This document shows positions 7,626 to 15,760 of a stretch of 38,296 nucleotides of DNA, in pieces; the stretch's first letter is position 1, and each line of letters starts with the position of its first letter. The notes under the pieces were generated by a model. It saw nothing but the letters and a program-made list of their open reading frames with translations. It made no database searches and was not told the origin of the DNA. The DNA comes from Secundilactobacillus kimchicus JCM 15530 (lineage in GTDB: Bacteria > Bacillota > Bacilli > Lactobacillales > Lactobacillaceae). The DNA lies in assembly GCF_001433995.1 (NCBI RefSeq), contig NZ_AZCX01000015.1, positions 1 to 38,296 of the forward strand, read 5' to 3'. The position numbers and the translations under genes are program-made.

Positions 7626-8634
7626 GAGCCGCCTCACCGGTCACACCACCACTGATGACTAGCTTGCCAACCATGTGACCGGCTGAAACAGTCGCATGAG
7701 CCTCGGTTAGTGTTGACGCGCTAATCCCTGCGTCAATGGTGGTTGTTAAGGTACTAACGAGCACGCCTGCGTCGAATAGCCGAGCCGCTTGCGCCAAGAT
7801 CTCCCCCTGAGTCTCAACGCGGTACCCAGCATCCGACTTAGCGAACATGTATTCGAAGTCGAAACTAGCTGCCTTATTCTTAATCTGATACATCGGTAAT
7901 TCAACAGGCCGTCCCACAATGCTGCCGATGTGGCCAAACGGCCGAATGAGTGCGGCTGCAACATCAAAATACAGGTCTGGCGCTAACAATAACGCCACCC
8001 CATCAACGGTGGTGAAGCCCAGATCGTGCACCTGTTGAATAAGATCATCGTGATAATCCAGCACGTGATCGACCCCGTGATTTTTGAGCCAATCAAAGTT
8101 CTTGGGACTACTCGTCGCTAACACGGTCAGACCCGCCCAGTGAGCAAGCTGTGTCAGGATTGAGCCCACACCACCAGCCCCATTCACAACCAGTAACGTG
8201 GCCCCAGAATTGGCATTGGCCGCCGCGGTAAAGCCCATTTTTTCGAACAGTAATTCGTAAGCCGTCAACGTGGTCAGTGGCATCGCTGCCGCAGCAGCAT
8301 CCGTTAACCGTTCTGGTGCCAGGCTAACCAGTCGCTCATCAACCAGTTGCTTTTCTTGGTTACTCCCCGCAACTTGGGTACTACCGGCGTAGTAGACCCG
8401 GTCACCAACCTTAAACTTAGTGACGTCGGGCCCCACTTCCGCAACAACGCCCACTGCGTCATAACCGAGAATTTTAGGGGCCGTTAATCCTTCCTTTAGT
8501 TTCGTATCAACCGGGTTAACCGAAACGGCACTCACTTCAACGAGAATCCCGTGGTCCGTCACGGCCGGCTGTTGAATCAAGACGTCTTCAAACGTCTTAG
8601 CATCAGTCGCTTGGACTGCTTTAATTTCGACCAT
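7618..8634 (-). CDS. NADPH:quinone reductase-like zinc-independent alcohol dehydrogenase
   Basis: A 338-aa medium-chain dehydrogenase/reductase of the quinone oxidoreductase group. The N-terminal GroES-like domain has VSVNPVDTKLKEG and ILGYDAVGVVAEVGPDVTKFKVGDRVYYAG (about residues 37-90). PLTTLTAYELLFEKMG and the nucleotide-binding LLVVNGAGGVGSILTQLA (about 145-160) follow. No structural zinc cysteines are seen, as in quinone reductase-like members. The start at 8634 has an ideal GGAGGGG. Two further in-frame ATGs lie upstream without ribosome binding sites. It heads a three-gene unit with MFS and flavodoxin genes. The likely activity is NADPH-dependent reduction of enones or quinones. Confidence 0.88.
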   Translation of the reverse strand: MVEIKAVQATDAKTFEDVLIQQPAVTDHGILVEVSAVSVNPVDTKLKEGLTAPKILGYDAVGVVAEVGPDVTKFKVGDRVYYAGSTQVAGSNQEKQLVDERLVSLAPERLTDAAAAAMPLTTLTAYELLFEKMGFTAAANANSGATLLVVNGAGGVGSILTQLAHWAGLTVLATSSPKNFDWLKNHGVDHVLDYHDDLIQQVHDLGFTTVDGVALLLAPDLYFDVAAALIRPFGHIGSIVGRPVELPMYQIKNKAASFDFEYMFAKSDAGYRVETQGEILAQAARLFDAGVLVSTLTTTIDAGISASTLTEAHATVSAGHMVGKLVISGGVTGEAAHD

Positions 8635-8743
8635 TTTGATCCCCTCCATTTTCTTTGACACTTTGATTGTATCGTAGTTTGCTAGTAAGTGGGAACCATT
8701 GGTTTGAAGATTGACTGTTCCTTATTTAACCGTTCAGAACATA

Positions 8744-8782
8744 ATAAACCCGGAATGTTCGCCATGAACATTCCGGGTTTAT
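8744..8782 (-). terminator. intrinsic terminator
   Basis: A 17-bp perfect stem (ATAAACCCGGAATGTTC and its complement) with a five-base loop, downstream of the secreted protein gene on the minus strand and about 110 bp before the dehydrogenase start. It separates the two transcription units. Confidence 0.8.
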
Positions 8783-8821
8783 CGTTGGAACTGATTGCTT
8801 GACCAGTCCCGATTGATTCAA

Positions 8822-9571
8822 TTACTTGTTAAGTGTAAAAACGTAGTGGCCAGCCGGCGCCTTGCCAAAGCTCATCTTCACTGCTTGGTTCTTGCTGTTA
8901 ACTAGGATAAACTTGTTAGCAGCCGTGTAGCGAATATAGAAGGTCGTCTTTGCACCACCCTTTGCCCGAACATTGATTGCCCAAAACGTTGGTGTCTTAG
9001 CATCAACGCTGTAAGCGGCGTTCGTCAGTGGCGCCGCCGTCTTCTTACCAAGGTAAACCCGTTGGTTCAAGCCCGTTGACTGCCGGAATGAAACGGCCAT
9101 CTTGTAACCCTTGTAGGTGTTAGACGTCCATAGGCCCGTTGGGGTTGCTGGCGCCTTAAAATTTGCCGTCTTTTGTGTCCCGTTTGAAGGGGTCGTCGCA
9201 CCCTTGTTGCTTGAAGTCGTGCTCGTTGTTGTGTTGGTTGCTTGGACCGTCATAATTCGGTAAAAGTAAGCCTTCGTTGAACTGTTACGAGCATAAACGT
9301 ACAACTTAGTGCCCGCTTTTTGCTTAGCTGGTAACGTCACTTTGAAAGCACCAGTCTTGGCAGATGCCTGAGCATTAGCCAACGTCTTCTTACTAACGGA
9401 CCGAACAATAATGCGAACGCCTTTAGTCGCCTTCCCCGTCACAATGGTGCTTGATGCGGAAATCGGGTTCACACTTAAGCTAGGGCTAGTGGCAGCCGAC
9501 GCAACCTGACCAGCTCCGAAAAGGCCTAGAGCAAGCCCTAAACCTGCTACAAATCCAAATAGTTTTTTCAT
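8822..9571 (-). CDS. secreted Ig-like-domain protein
   Basis: A 249-aa exported protein. The start MKKLFGFVAGLGLALGLFG follows AAGGAG and forms a signal peptide with cleavage expected after VASA (residue about 26). Residues about 30-110 resemble a bacterial Ig-like domain (ISASSTIVTGKATKGVRI, AKTGAFKVTLPAKQKAGTKL). A Ser/Thr linker (about 115-140) leads to a beta-rich C-terminal domain (about 145-249). There is no LPxTG or membrane anchor, so it is probably released or held non-covalently at the wall. The function is unknown; Ig-like modules suggest binding to the cell surface or matrix. It has its own promoter and terminator. Confidence 0.82.
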   Translation of the reverse strand: MKKLFGFVAGLGLALGLFGAGQVASAATSPSLSVNPISASSTIVTGKATKGVRIIVRSVSKKTLANAQASAKTGAFKVTLPAKQKAGTKLYVYARNSSTKAYFYRIMTVQATNTTTSTTSSNKGATTPSNGTQKTANFKAPATPTGLWTSNTYKGYKMAVSFRQSTGLNQRVYLGKKTAAPLTNAAYSVDAKTPTFWAINVRAKGGAKTTFYIRYTAANKFILVNSKNQAVKMSFGKAPAGHYVFTLNK

Positions 9572-9604
9572 GAAAGTCGCTCCTTTATTTTGAGTACAAG
9601 GATG

Positions 9605-9633
9605 AGTATAACCGGTGCTTGTCGTAAAACCAA
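9605..9633 (-). promoter_or_regulatory. promoter of the secreted Ig-like protein gene
   Basis: TTGGTT (9628-9633), 17-bp spacer, TATACT (9605-9610) on the minus strand, about 34 bp before the start codon. Confidence 0.6.
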
Positions 9634-9643
9634 CCTTTTTAGA

Positions 9644-9679
9644 CAATCCTTAGCCATTTTTAATCCTGCTTAAGGATTG
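9644..9679. promoter_or_regulatory. dyad upstream of the secreted-protein promoter
   Basis: CAATCCTTA (9644-9652) and TAAGGATTG (9671-9679) form a perfect 9-bp inverted repeat, with a further partial copy TAATCCT between them. It lies 11 bp upstream of the -35 box, the position expected for an activator site. The binding protein is unknown. Confidence 0.4.
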
Positions 9680-9760
9680 CTTGAGCGGGGCAGTAACCGT
9701 CACTCCTTAGCCCTTGAAAAGCGAGTCCGATTTTTGGCTGAGACCACCAGAAAATCACCA

Positions 9761-9815
9761 AAAAGGCACTTCACCCAACCACTTATCTTCATAAGTTGCT
9801 CGGTGAAGTGCCTTT
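9761..9815 (-). terminator. intrinsic terminator of the aromatic operon
   Basis: AAAGGCACTTCACC and GGTGAAGTGCCTTT enclose a second inner stem (ACTTAT/ATAAGT). It ends right at the stop codon of the 88-aa gene and closes the aro operon. Confidence 0.8.
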
Positions 9816-10080
9816 AATTCGGTTTCGGCGGTTCCTCGGTCAGCATCAGTCGATAACGCCGCCCATTTGCTTCAAAGGGTTGCGATAAACGCTGATCTTG
9901 ATCGAAGTAAACCTCAATTTTTTGGTAAACCTTACCCTTCTTATCCAGTAAGTCCAGGTGGACGCCGTACTGATTCAGTTCAAATGGGTTGCGGTTGACC
10001 ACGTATCCCATACTGGTGCCATCGCGATACCGCTGCTTGATGTAGCGGTTAAGCTGCAAGGGCAGCGAAATAATTTCCAC
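9814..10080 (-). CDS. hypothetical protein, last gene of the aro operon (88 aa)
   Basis: A small soluble protein of 88 residues with no known motif that I recognise. It alternates strand-like stretches (GYVVNRNPFELNQYGVHLDLLD, KVYQKIEVYFDQD, RRYRLML), suggesting a compact beta-rich fold. The start codon appears to be GTG at 10080; the nearby ATGs are in another frame. A GGGG stretch lies about ten bases upstream. It is 20 bp downstream of aroK and directly before the operon terminator, so it is co-transcribed with aromatic amino acid genes. A role in that pathway is possible but unsupported by sequence. Confidence 0.7.
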   Translation of the reverse strand: MEIISLPLQLNRYIKQRYRDGTSMGYVVNRNPFELNQYGVHLDLLDKKGKVYQKIEVYFDQDQRLSQPFEANGRRYRLMLTEEPPKPN

Positions 10081-10100
10081 GTCTCATCATCCCCAGTTCA

Positions 10101-10613
10101 CTAACCATGGTTAGTTGCGTGAATGGCTGTTAGAACGGCGTCGACAACCTCTTCCGGGGTTAAATCATCCGTCGCAATTTCAACATCACTCACTTCATGA
10201 TACCGACTATCCCGTTCACCTTTCAAGTCCACCAGTCCGCCGAGCCCTAACTTTTTAACTAGCGGACGAACATTATCCCCACTAAGACGGCTCAGGATAG
10301 TGGCTGGCGCGACGTCTAACAAGATGACTGGCACGTTACTGGCTTGCAACAGCGCCATGTTGGCCGCCTGGATTGGGGTACCACCCCCCGTTGATAAAAT
10401 ACCGTCGTCAGCCAAGGCGTCCTTTAACACTTGGTGTTCCATCGCTCGGAAGGCTTGCTCACCATCGTCATCGAAAATTTGCTGAACGGGTTTGCCCGCC
10501 CGTTCCACAATCATATCATCTAAGTCCCGGTGCGCTGTTTGCAGCTCATCAGCCAATAGCTGACCCACCGTGGTTTTGCCGCTCCCCATAAACCCAACTA
10601 AAATTGCTCGCAT
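10101..10613 (-). CDS. aroK: shikimate kinase
   Basis: A 170-aa shikimate kinase, which phosphorylates shikimate with ATP at the 3-hydroxyl in the cytoplasm. The Walker A loop GFMGSGKTTVG is at residues 7-17. The shikimate-binding Asp lies in HRDLDDMI (about 28-35). An Arg follows in EQAFRAMEH (about 52-60). The Walker B-like GGGTP is at about 77-81. The lid Arg lies in RPLVKKLG. AAGGAAG precedes the ATG. It sits 21 bp after tyrA in the aro operon. Length and motifs are normal for the family. Confidence 0.95.
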   Translation of the reverse strand: MRAILVGFMGSGKTTVGQLLADELQTAHRDLDDMIVERAGKPVQQIFDDDGEQAFRAMEHQVLKDALADDGILSTGGGTPIQAANMALLQASNVPVILLDVAPATILSRLSGDNVRPLVKKLGLGGLVDLKGERDSRYHEVSDVEIATDDLTPEEVVDAVLTAIHATNHG

Positions 10614-10634
10614 GAGCTCACTTCCTTTTCTGAA

Positions 10635-11483
10635 TTAATTCAACGTTTGACGGGCCCGTTGCGCCTGATCAAAAAATGCGTGAATGGCCGCTTGGTCCCC
10701 TGATTCAATCGCCTGCCGCAGCGTCGCAAGTTGTGCTTCAAAGGCGGTTAGTTCACCTAAAATGGCCTCGCGATTGCTGGTCATAATCGCCGTCCACATG
10801 GTCGGATCGGCCGCTGAAATCCGCGTGGTATCCCGAAAGCCACCAGCAGTACCGGCATGCCAGTTGGGTTCTCCGGCCAACTGCTGCTGCGCTGTATTCA
10901 TCAACGTAGCCGCCACAACGTGTGGTAAATGACTGGTCGTGCTCACGAGTTGATCGTGGCGGTCAGCCGATAGTTCAATGTAGTGAAACTGGGCGGGCGC
11001 CAATAAGCCCTTAAGTATGTCGAGCTGCGCCTCTGTCGCCGTTCCCGGGACTAAAAAGTAACTGGCGTGCATAAAGAGCTGAATAGCGCCCGCTGCACTC
11101 CCAGTTTTGTGGGATCCTGCCATCGGATGGCCGCCCAAGAAGGCCACGTGGCGATCCATCAACGGCTGAGCAGCCGCCAGCACCGCGGCTTTGGTACTAC
11201 CGACATCAGTCACTAGGACCCCCGGTTTTAAGTTCAGTCGCGCTAACGTTGCGAGTTGCGTTGTAATCACCGAGACCGGACCGGCCAGGATAATCACGTC
11301 AGCTTGAACCGCGCCAGTTTCAAAGTCGATTCGGTGATGCATCAACTGGTGGTCCAGCATAAACTGACTGGTATCCGAGTCTGGATCACTTCCCAACACC
11401 GTTGCGTCCGGCTTGCTTTTCCGAATCATCCGGGCAAGCGAACTGCCAATTAAGCCTAATCCGCTAATCAACACTGTCGTCAT
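10635..11483 (-). CDS. tyrA: prephenate dehydrogenase
   Basis: A 282-aa prephenate dehydrogenase that makes 4-hydroxyphenylpyruvate, the tyrosine precursor, from prephenate using NAD(P)+. The N-terminal Rossmann loop is GLGLIGSSLARMI (about residues 8-20). The catalytic and substrate region is GGHPMAGSHKTGS (about 116-128), with the conserved His and Ser. The C-terminal helical dimerisation domain contains HDQLVSTTSHLPHVVA. There is no C-terminal ACT domain, so feedback inhibition through that domain is not expected. Its ATG overlaps the aroA stop codon (ATGA). With the upstream chorismate mutase domain it completes chorismate to the tyrosine keto acid. Confidence 0.94.
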   Translation of the reverse strand: MTTVLISGLGLIGSSLARMIRKSKPDATVLGSDPDSDTSQFMLDHQLMHHRIDFETGAVQADVIILAGPVSVITTQLATLARLNLKPGVLVTDVGSTKAAVLAAAQPLMDRHVAFLGGHPMAGSHKTGSAAGAIQLFMHASYFLVPGTATEAQLDILKGLLAPAQFHYIELSADRHDQLVSTTSHLPHVVAATLMNTAQQQLAGEPNWHAGTAGGFRDTTRISAADPTMWTAIMTSNREAILGELTAFEAQLATLRQAIESGDQAAIHAFFDQAQRARQTLN

Positions 11484-12787
11484 GGCTGACCCACTTCCTT
11501 AGGGAGTAACGTCGCTAAGTCGGCGAAAAAGTTGGGGTAAGAGATCCCGACACTTTCCTCGCCAGCTAACCGCAACGGCGTTGCCACTAGCAGCGACGCA
11601 ATCGCCAGCACCATCCCAATCCGGTGATCGTTATGGGCGTCAAGATTGGCATCCGTGACGTGCCACGGCTGGCGGCCGTCAATCACAAAACCATCTGGTC
11701 GTTCTTCAATGGCAATCCCCAGTTTCTTAAATTCAGTCACCACCGCGCTGATTCGGTCGGTCTCCTTGACCCGGAGTTCCGAGGCCCCAATAATGGTCGA
11801 AATCCCATCAGCCTTAGCAGCTAACAATGCGACAAGTGGCAGCTCATCAATCACGGCAGGAATCGCCGTTTCACCGATTTCAATCGGCTTTAACTGGGCG
11901 GTTTCAATCGTCAAGTCCGCGACTGGTTCACCTTTGCTGGACCGCGGTACGACGGTCACTTGGCCGCCCATCCGCTGCAAAATATCTAACAAGCCCGTTC
12001 GCGTAGGGTTCATCCCAACGTTTTCCAGGGTTACTTTTGACCCGGGAACCAGGCTAGCGGCGACCATGAAAAACGCAGCCGATGACATATCCCCAGGAAC
12101 GGTCATGGTTTGACCATGCAGGGTCGGATGAGGTTGCACCGTAATGGTGATGCCATCGCTAGCAGTTTGAACATCGGCGCCAAATGCATTGAGCAGGCGT
12201 TCCGTATGATCCCGAGTGGGTAACTGTTCCACGATAGTACTTGGTCCATCCGCCTGTAGCGCTGCTAGAATTAACGCACTCTTCACTTGCGCACTCGCCA
12301 CTTGGAGGCGGCCGTTAAACGCGGTCAGTTGACGACCATGAACCGTGACTGGTAAATGCCCGTCGCTAGTTTCAATTTCAGCGTGCATGGCACCTAACGG
12401 GTCACTCACCCGGCGCATAGGGCGCTTTGAGAGGCTGGCATCACCAACCAACGTGCTGTCAAAGGTCTGACCAGCTAATAACCCCATGATCAAGCGGGTG
12501 GTCGTGCCAGAGTTGCCCATGTCTAACGGCGTTGAACTACCTGACAGCCCATTAAGCCCCACGCCTTCAATCGTCACCGTGTCCCCACTCCGAGAGATGG
12601 GGACGCCGAGTTGCTGAAACGCCGCTAACGTTGAGAGACAGTCAGCCGATGTTAAAAAATGGTGCAACACCGTTTGTCCCTGACTAATTGCGCCAAACAT
12701 GATGCCCCGGTGGGAGATACTTTTGTCCCCCGGTACCGTTAAATGGCCTTGGAGCCCCGCCTGTGGTTTTGAATTAAGTGTCTTCAT
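11480..12787 (-). CDS. aroA: 3-phosphoshikimate 1-carboxyvinyltransferase (EPSP synthase)
   Basis: A 435-aa EPSP synthase, the sixth step of the shikimate pathway, joining shikimate 3-phosphate and phosphoenolpyruvate. Visible signatures are PGDKSISHR near the N terminus (about residues 19-27), LDMGNSGTTTRL (about 87-98), the GDMSSAAFF segment near the middle, and the C-terminal RVKETDRISAV (family signature) and NDHRIGMVLAIA. GGAGAG precedes the ATG. It lies 16 bp after aroC and overlaps tyrA by four bases. Confidence 0.96.
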   Translation of the reverse strand: MKTLNSKPQAGLQGHLTVPGDKSISHRGIMFGAISQGQTVLHHFLTSADCLSTLAAFQQLGVPISRSGDTVTIEGVGLNGLSGSSTPLDMGNSGTTTRLIMGLLAGQTFDSTLVGDASLSKRPMRRVSDPLGAMHAEIETSDGHLPVTVHGRQLTAFNGRLQVASAQVKSALILAALQADGPSTIVEQLPTRDHTERLLNAFGADVQTASDGITITVQPHPTLHGQTMTVPGDMSSAAFFMVAASLVPGSKVTLENVGMNPTRTGLLDILQRMGGQVTVVPRSSKGEPVADLTIETAQLKPIEIGETAIPAVIDELPLVALLAAKADGISTIIGASELRVKETDRISAVVTEFKKLGIAIEERPDGFVIDGRQPWHVTDANLDAHNDHRIGMVLAIASLLVATPLRLAGEESVGISYPNFFADLATLLPKEVGQP

Positions 12788-12803
12788 AGCCGTCTCTCCT
12801 TGC

Positions 12804-13970
12804 TTAGTATTGGTTAAATTCGTCGCGGTAAGCGGCCAATTGGGCTTTCAACCGAGTCATATTGCTGCCATCAAAAGTATCCGTAATCGCCTTTGCTAAC
12901 TCAATGGCAACAACACTTTCAATAACGATTGAGGCTGGCACAATGGCTGTTGTATCCGAACGTTCGACGCTGGCTTTTTTAACTTCATGGGTGGTCACAT
13001 CAACGCTTTGAAGTGGCTTGTATAAGGTTGGAATCGGCTTCATAGCAGCCTTGATAATCACCGGCATTCCGTTCGTCATTCCACCCTCAAAGCCACCAAG
13101 ATGGTCCGAGTCCCGCGAAAACCCGGCGTCTTGTTGCCAGTCGATCTCATCCATGACCTGACTACCTAAGCTCGTGGCGGCCGTGAACCCGTCGCCAATC
13201 TCCACGCCCTTCATGGCGTTAACACCCATGACGGCGGCCGCTAACTTTGCGTCCAGCTTCGTGTCCCAACTGATGTAGCTTCCCAGACCGGCTGGGACGT
13301 TGGTCGCAACGACCCGGATAATGCCGCCGAGGGTATCCCCGTCTTTTTTGGTTTGGTCGATCAACGCGTGGATGTCGCCCACTTTGTCGTTTTCAACGAC
13401 TCGTAAGTCGTTTTTTGTGATTGCCGCTTCAATCTGGTCGACATCAACTGGATTTGTGGTGTCCGCCGCAACCGGTCCAATTTGCTGAACGTAACCGACT
13501 AACTGAATGCCCAATTGTGCTAATAGCTGCTTCGCCACTGCCCCGATGGCGACTCGAATGGCCGTTTCTCGGGCCGATGACCGTTCCAACACATTTCGTA
13601 GGTCGCGGTGCCCGTACTTCATACCACCAACAAGGTCGGCGTGGCCCGGCCGTGGTCGCTCAACCTTTCGCAGGGTATTTTCAGCTGATTCTTCGGCGGT
13701 TGGGTCCATAATTTTAGACCAGTGCGCGTGATCGCGATTGTTCACCACTAAAGCAATCGGTGAACCCAGAGTCATCTGATGCCGAACGCCACCCACGATT
13801 GTGACTTGGTCATGTTCGATTTGTTGGCGGTTTCCGCGGCCGTAGCCGCCTTGTCGGGCAGCTAACTGGGCGTTAATGGCCTCGATATCAAGTTTTAAGC
13901 CGGCCGGAATGCCTTCGATGATTCCCGTTAGTTGTGGTCCGTGTGATTCTCCTGCAGTTAAGTAGTTCAT
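12804..13970 (-). CDS. aroC: chorismate synthase
   Basis: A 388-aa chorismate synthase, which converts EPSP to chorismate with reduced FMN. The start MNYLTAGESHGPQLTGIIEG at 13970 is the family N terminus, with AAGG upstream; longer in-frame extensions are not used. The other signatures GYGRGNRQ, RPGHADLVGGMKYGHRDLRNVLERSSARETA (given in parts: RPGHADL, RSSARETA) and the C-terminal RSDTTAIVPAS are all present. The gene begins one base after the stop codon of the MFS-chorismate mutase gene, so translation is probably coupled. Confidence 0.96.
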   Translation of the reverse strand: MNYLTAGESHGPQLTGIIEGIPAGLKLDIEAINAQLAARQGGYGRGNRQQIEHDQVTIVGGVRHQMTLGSPIALVVNNRDHAHWSKIMDPTAEESAENTLRKVERPRPGHADLVGGMKYGHRDLRNVLERSSARETAIRVAIGAVAKQLLAQLGIQLVGYVQQIGPVAADTTNPVDVDQIEAAITKNDLRVVENDKVGDIHALIDQTKKDGDTLGGIIRVVATNVPAGLGSYISWDTKLDAKLAAAVMGVNAMKGVEIGDGFTAATSLGSQVMDEIDWQQDAGFSRDSDHLGGFEGGMTNGMPVIIKAAMKPIPTLYKPLQSVDVTTHEVKKASVERSDTTAIVPASIVIESVVAIELAKAITDTFDGSNMTRLKAQLAAYRDEFNQY

Positions 13971-13971
13971 G

Positions 13972-15474
13972 TTAAGCATCCTTTCCGTTACTCGTTTGAA
14001 GTGCACCGCGGCCATCCTGACTGAGGTCAGCGTCGGTCCGGGCATTAGATAAATCATGTTGGTAGTCACGTGAGGCACTCATGACAGTCTTGTAAATTTC
14101 TTGCATGTACGGTTTTGTTCGCTGGTTCGGATCAAAGTGGGCCACCCGTTCGAGTACCCGCTCTTCTCGACTTGCATCTAGTACGGGCAAGTGGGCTTCT
14201 TGTTTGGCTTCATTAACTGCTGTCACAGCATCAAACCGCTTGGCCAGCAACCGAACAATCAGCCGGTCCAGGTGATTAATGCGTTGACGAGCAGCTGTTA
14301 ACGACGTTTGTTTCCCCAGAGCCCACCAGACAATCAGCACCATGACCAACCCGATAATACCGACCAGGATGTCTGACCCAAGGGCGCTAGCAATGCTTTG
14401 CTTCGACAGCCAACCCGTGAAAATCGGCACGGTAAAGGTCGCAATACTGCCGAAAGTGAAGTAAGTTCCCGTAACCAGTCCTTTGTGAGCGGGATAGAGT
14501 CGCAAGAATAAGTTTAAAGCAACTTGCATCATCCCCCCTGCCGCCGTAAACCCAAAGATAAAGGCCGCAGCAGCCGTTAACCATTCCTGATGGGTGTTCA
14601 ACATGACAACCAGTGCTAACAACGAGACGGCATTGGCAACGACCAACAAGCGCGTTTCTGAAACTTGCCGCCGCAACAGGATGAAAATAACGATAACCCC
14701 CGTGATTGAGCCAATGCTGTAGAGTGACAGCAACCCGTGAGCAACAATCCCGCTGTAACCCAGTTCATTTGTCGCAAACAAAGTGATCCACTGAGTGAAC
14801 AAAATCATAATGGCCATGGTTGTGTACCCATAGATTGAAAGGGCAACGGTCGCCAACCAACGTTGGTTTTTAGGGAGTTGTGTGGCGGTCACAACGTCTT
14901 GCTGATCCGTTCGATTTCGCTCAGGGAAGGTGACCCGTGTCACTAATCCCAAGTTAATCACCAAAATGGTCGCCGCTAACATGAATGACCAACCATACCA
15001 CCAACTCCGAGCTTCAAGCAGCGTCACCAGTAGCGGTAAGATGAACTCACCCAGTGACATGAAGGCTTTAATGAAGACGTTTGAAGCACTTTCCTTTCCA
15101 CCCATTTCCATGAACGTGGGGTAAGTTCCCGAATCAAGGGCGGAATTAGCAATTCCGGCTAAAATAGCTAACCCATAGGCCGCCGTAATGTTAGTCACAA
15201 GTGGCATTCCCAAGAAGAAGACCAGATAAGTTAAAATCCCAACGTAAATCAAAAACTTGCGGCCAAACCGGTCTGACAGGTACCCAAACGTAAAGTAAGC
15301 CAGCAAGCGGCCAATTCCAATCCCCGATACCACGTAGGAAACGGTCGCAATAGGCACATTCCAAAAGTGACCTAGTGCCTGCATATTTTGAGTCAAGATA
15401 ATCAGGCCAATTCCGTGGACGAGGTAGTTCAGGTAAAGGCTGATGGCTAAAGCTTTCTTGTTGGTAGTTGTCAT
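13972..15474 (-). CDS. MFS transporter fused to an AroQ-type chorismate mutase domain
   Basis: A 500-aa fusion. Residues about 5-385 are a complete twelve-helix MFS transporter, with FGYLSDRFGRKFLIYVG as the motif A loop after helix 2. Residues about 393-472 match type II (AroQ) chorismate mutase: ARQRINHLDRLIVRLLAKR, then a second helix with NEAKQEAHLPVLD and SREERVLERV. Residues aligning with the catalytic AroQ set are R396, R413, K424 and R436/E437-E438. A polar 30-residue tail follows. The start at 15474 has GGAG upstream. It is the first structural gene of the aro operon, immediately before aroC, and follows the attenuator leader. The likely role is transport of a shikimate-pathway related compound plus chorismate to prephenate conversion; the transported substrate is unknown. 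Confidence 0.9.
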   Translation of the reverse strand: MTTTNKKALAISLYLNYLVHGIGLIILTQNMQALGHFWNVPIATVSYVVSGIGIGRLLAYFTFGYLSDRFGRKFLIYVGILTYLVFFLGMPLVTNITAAYGLAILAGIANSALDSGTYPTFMEMGGKESASNVFIKAFMSLGEFILPLLVTLLEARSWWYGWSFMLAATILVINLGLVTRVTFPERNRTDQQDVVTATQLPKNQRWLATVALSIYGYTTMAIMILFTQWITLFATNELGYSGIVAHGLLSLYSIGSITGVIVIFILLRRQVSETRLLVVANAVSLLALVVMLNTHQEWLTAAAAFIFGFTAAGGMMQVALNLFLRLYPAHKGLVTGTYFTFGSIATFTVPIFTGWLSKQSIASALGSDILVGIIGLVMVLIVWWALGKQTSLTAARQRINHLDRLIVRLLAKRFDAVTAVNEAKQEAHLPVLDASREERVLERVAHFDPNQRTKPYMQEIYKTVMSASRDYQHDLSNARTDADLSQDGRGALQTSNGKDA

Positions 15475-15501
15475 GATGGTCACTCCGTTCATTTTATGTA
15501 G

Positions 15502-15540
15502 GAAAAAGAAAAAACCAGCTAGAGCGCACTCTAGCTGGTT
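15502..15540 (-). terminator. attenuator terminator (segments 3:4) of the aro leader
   Basis: On the minus strand AACCAGCTAGAG and CTCTAGCTGGTT (15513-15524 with 15529-15540) form a perfect 12-bp hairpin with a four-base loop followed by a run of T interrupted once. It lies between promoter and first gene, so it is a regulated leader terminator. Confidence 0.85.
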
Positions 15541-15569
15541 GGTTTTATCCCGTAAGAGACTTTTATTCA

Positions 15570-15594
15570 CCAGCTAGATCTCACGTCTAGCTGG
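15570..15594 (-). promoter_or_regulatory. attenuator hairpin (segments 1:2) of the aro leader
   Basis: CCAGCTAGA and TCTAGCTGG form a perfect 9-bp hairpin. Its 3' arm is also fully complementary to the 5' arm of the terminator hairpin at 15513-15540. Pairing 2:3 would therefore exclude the terminator, the standard attenuator logic. Confidence 0.75.
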
Positions 15595-15670
15595 CACACA
15601 ACAAAACATACGGCATGCTGGCTTTAGACGCGAACGCGTAATCCTTGCGCCCGCATCATCGTTGCGGACG

Positions 15671-15730
15671 CTATCTAAAGAAATAATAGCCGTAATAAAA
15701 GCCGTTAGCGTTTTGCCAAGTTGTTGTCAT
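15671..15730 (-). CDS. aromatic-rich leader peptide (attenuation)
   Basis: A 19-codon ORF reading MTTTWQNANGFYYGYYFFR followed by TAG. It contains one Trp, three Phe and four Tyr, eight aromatic residues in total, seven of them in the last nine codons. It has a GGGAGGG ribosome binding site nine bases upstream and begins about 24 nt after the predicted transcription start. A GC-rich hairpin (GCGTCCGCA pairing with TGCGGGCGC) starts at its stop codon. This is the composition and position of an amino-acid-biosynthesis leader peptide whose translation senses charged tRNA-Phe and tRNA-Tyr. It is too short for ordinary gene finders. Function is inferred; the ORF, its SD and the downstream hairpins are seen directly. 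Confidence 0.8.
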   Translation of the reverse strand: MTTTWQNANGFYYGYYFFR

Positions 15731-15760
15731 GTTGAAGTCCCTCCCATAAATGTTATTTTT

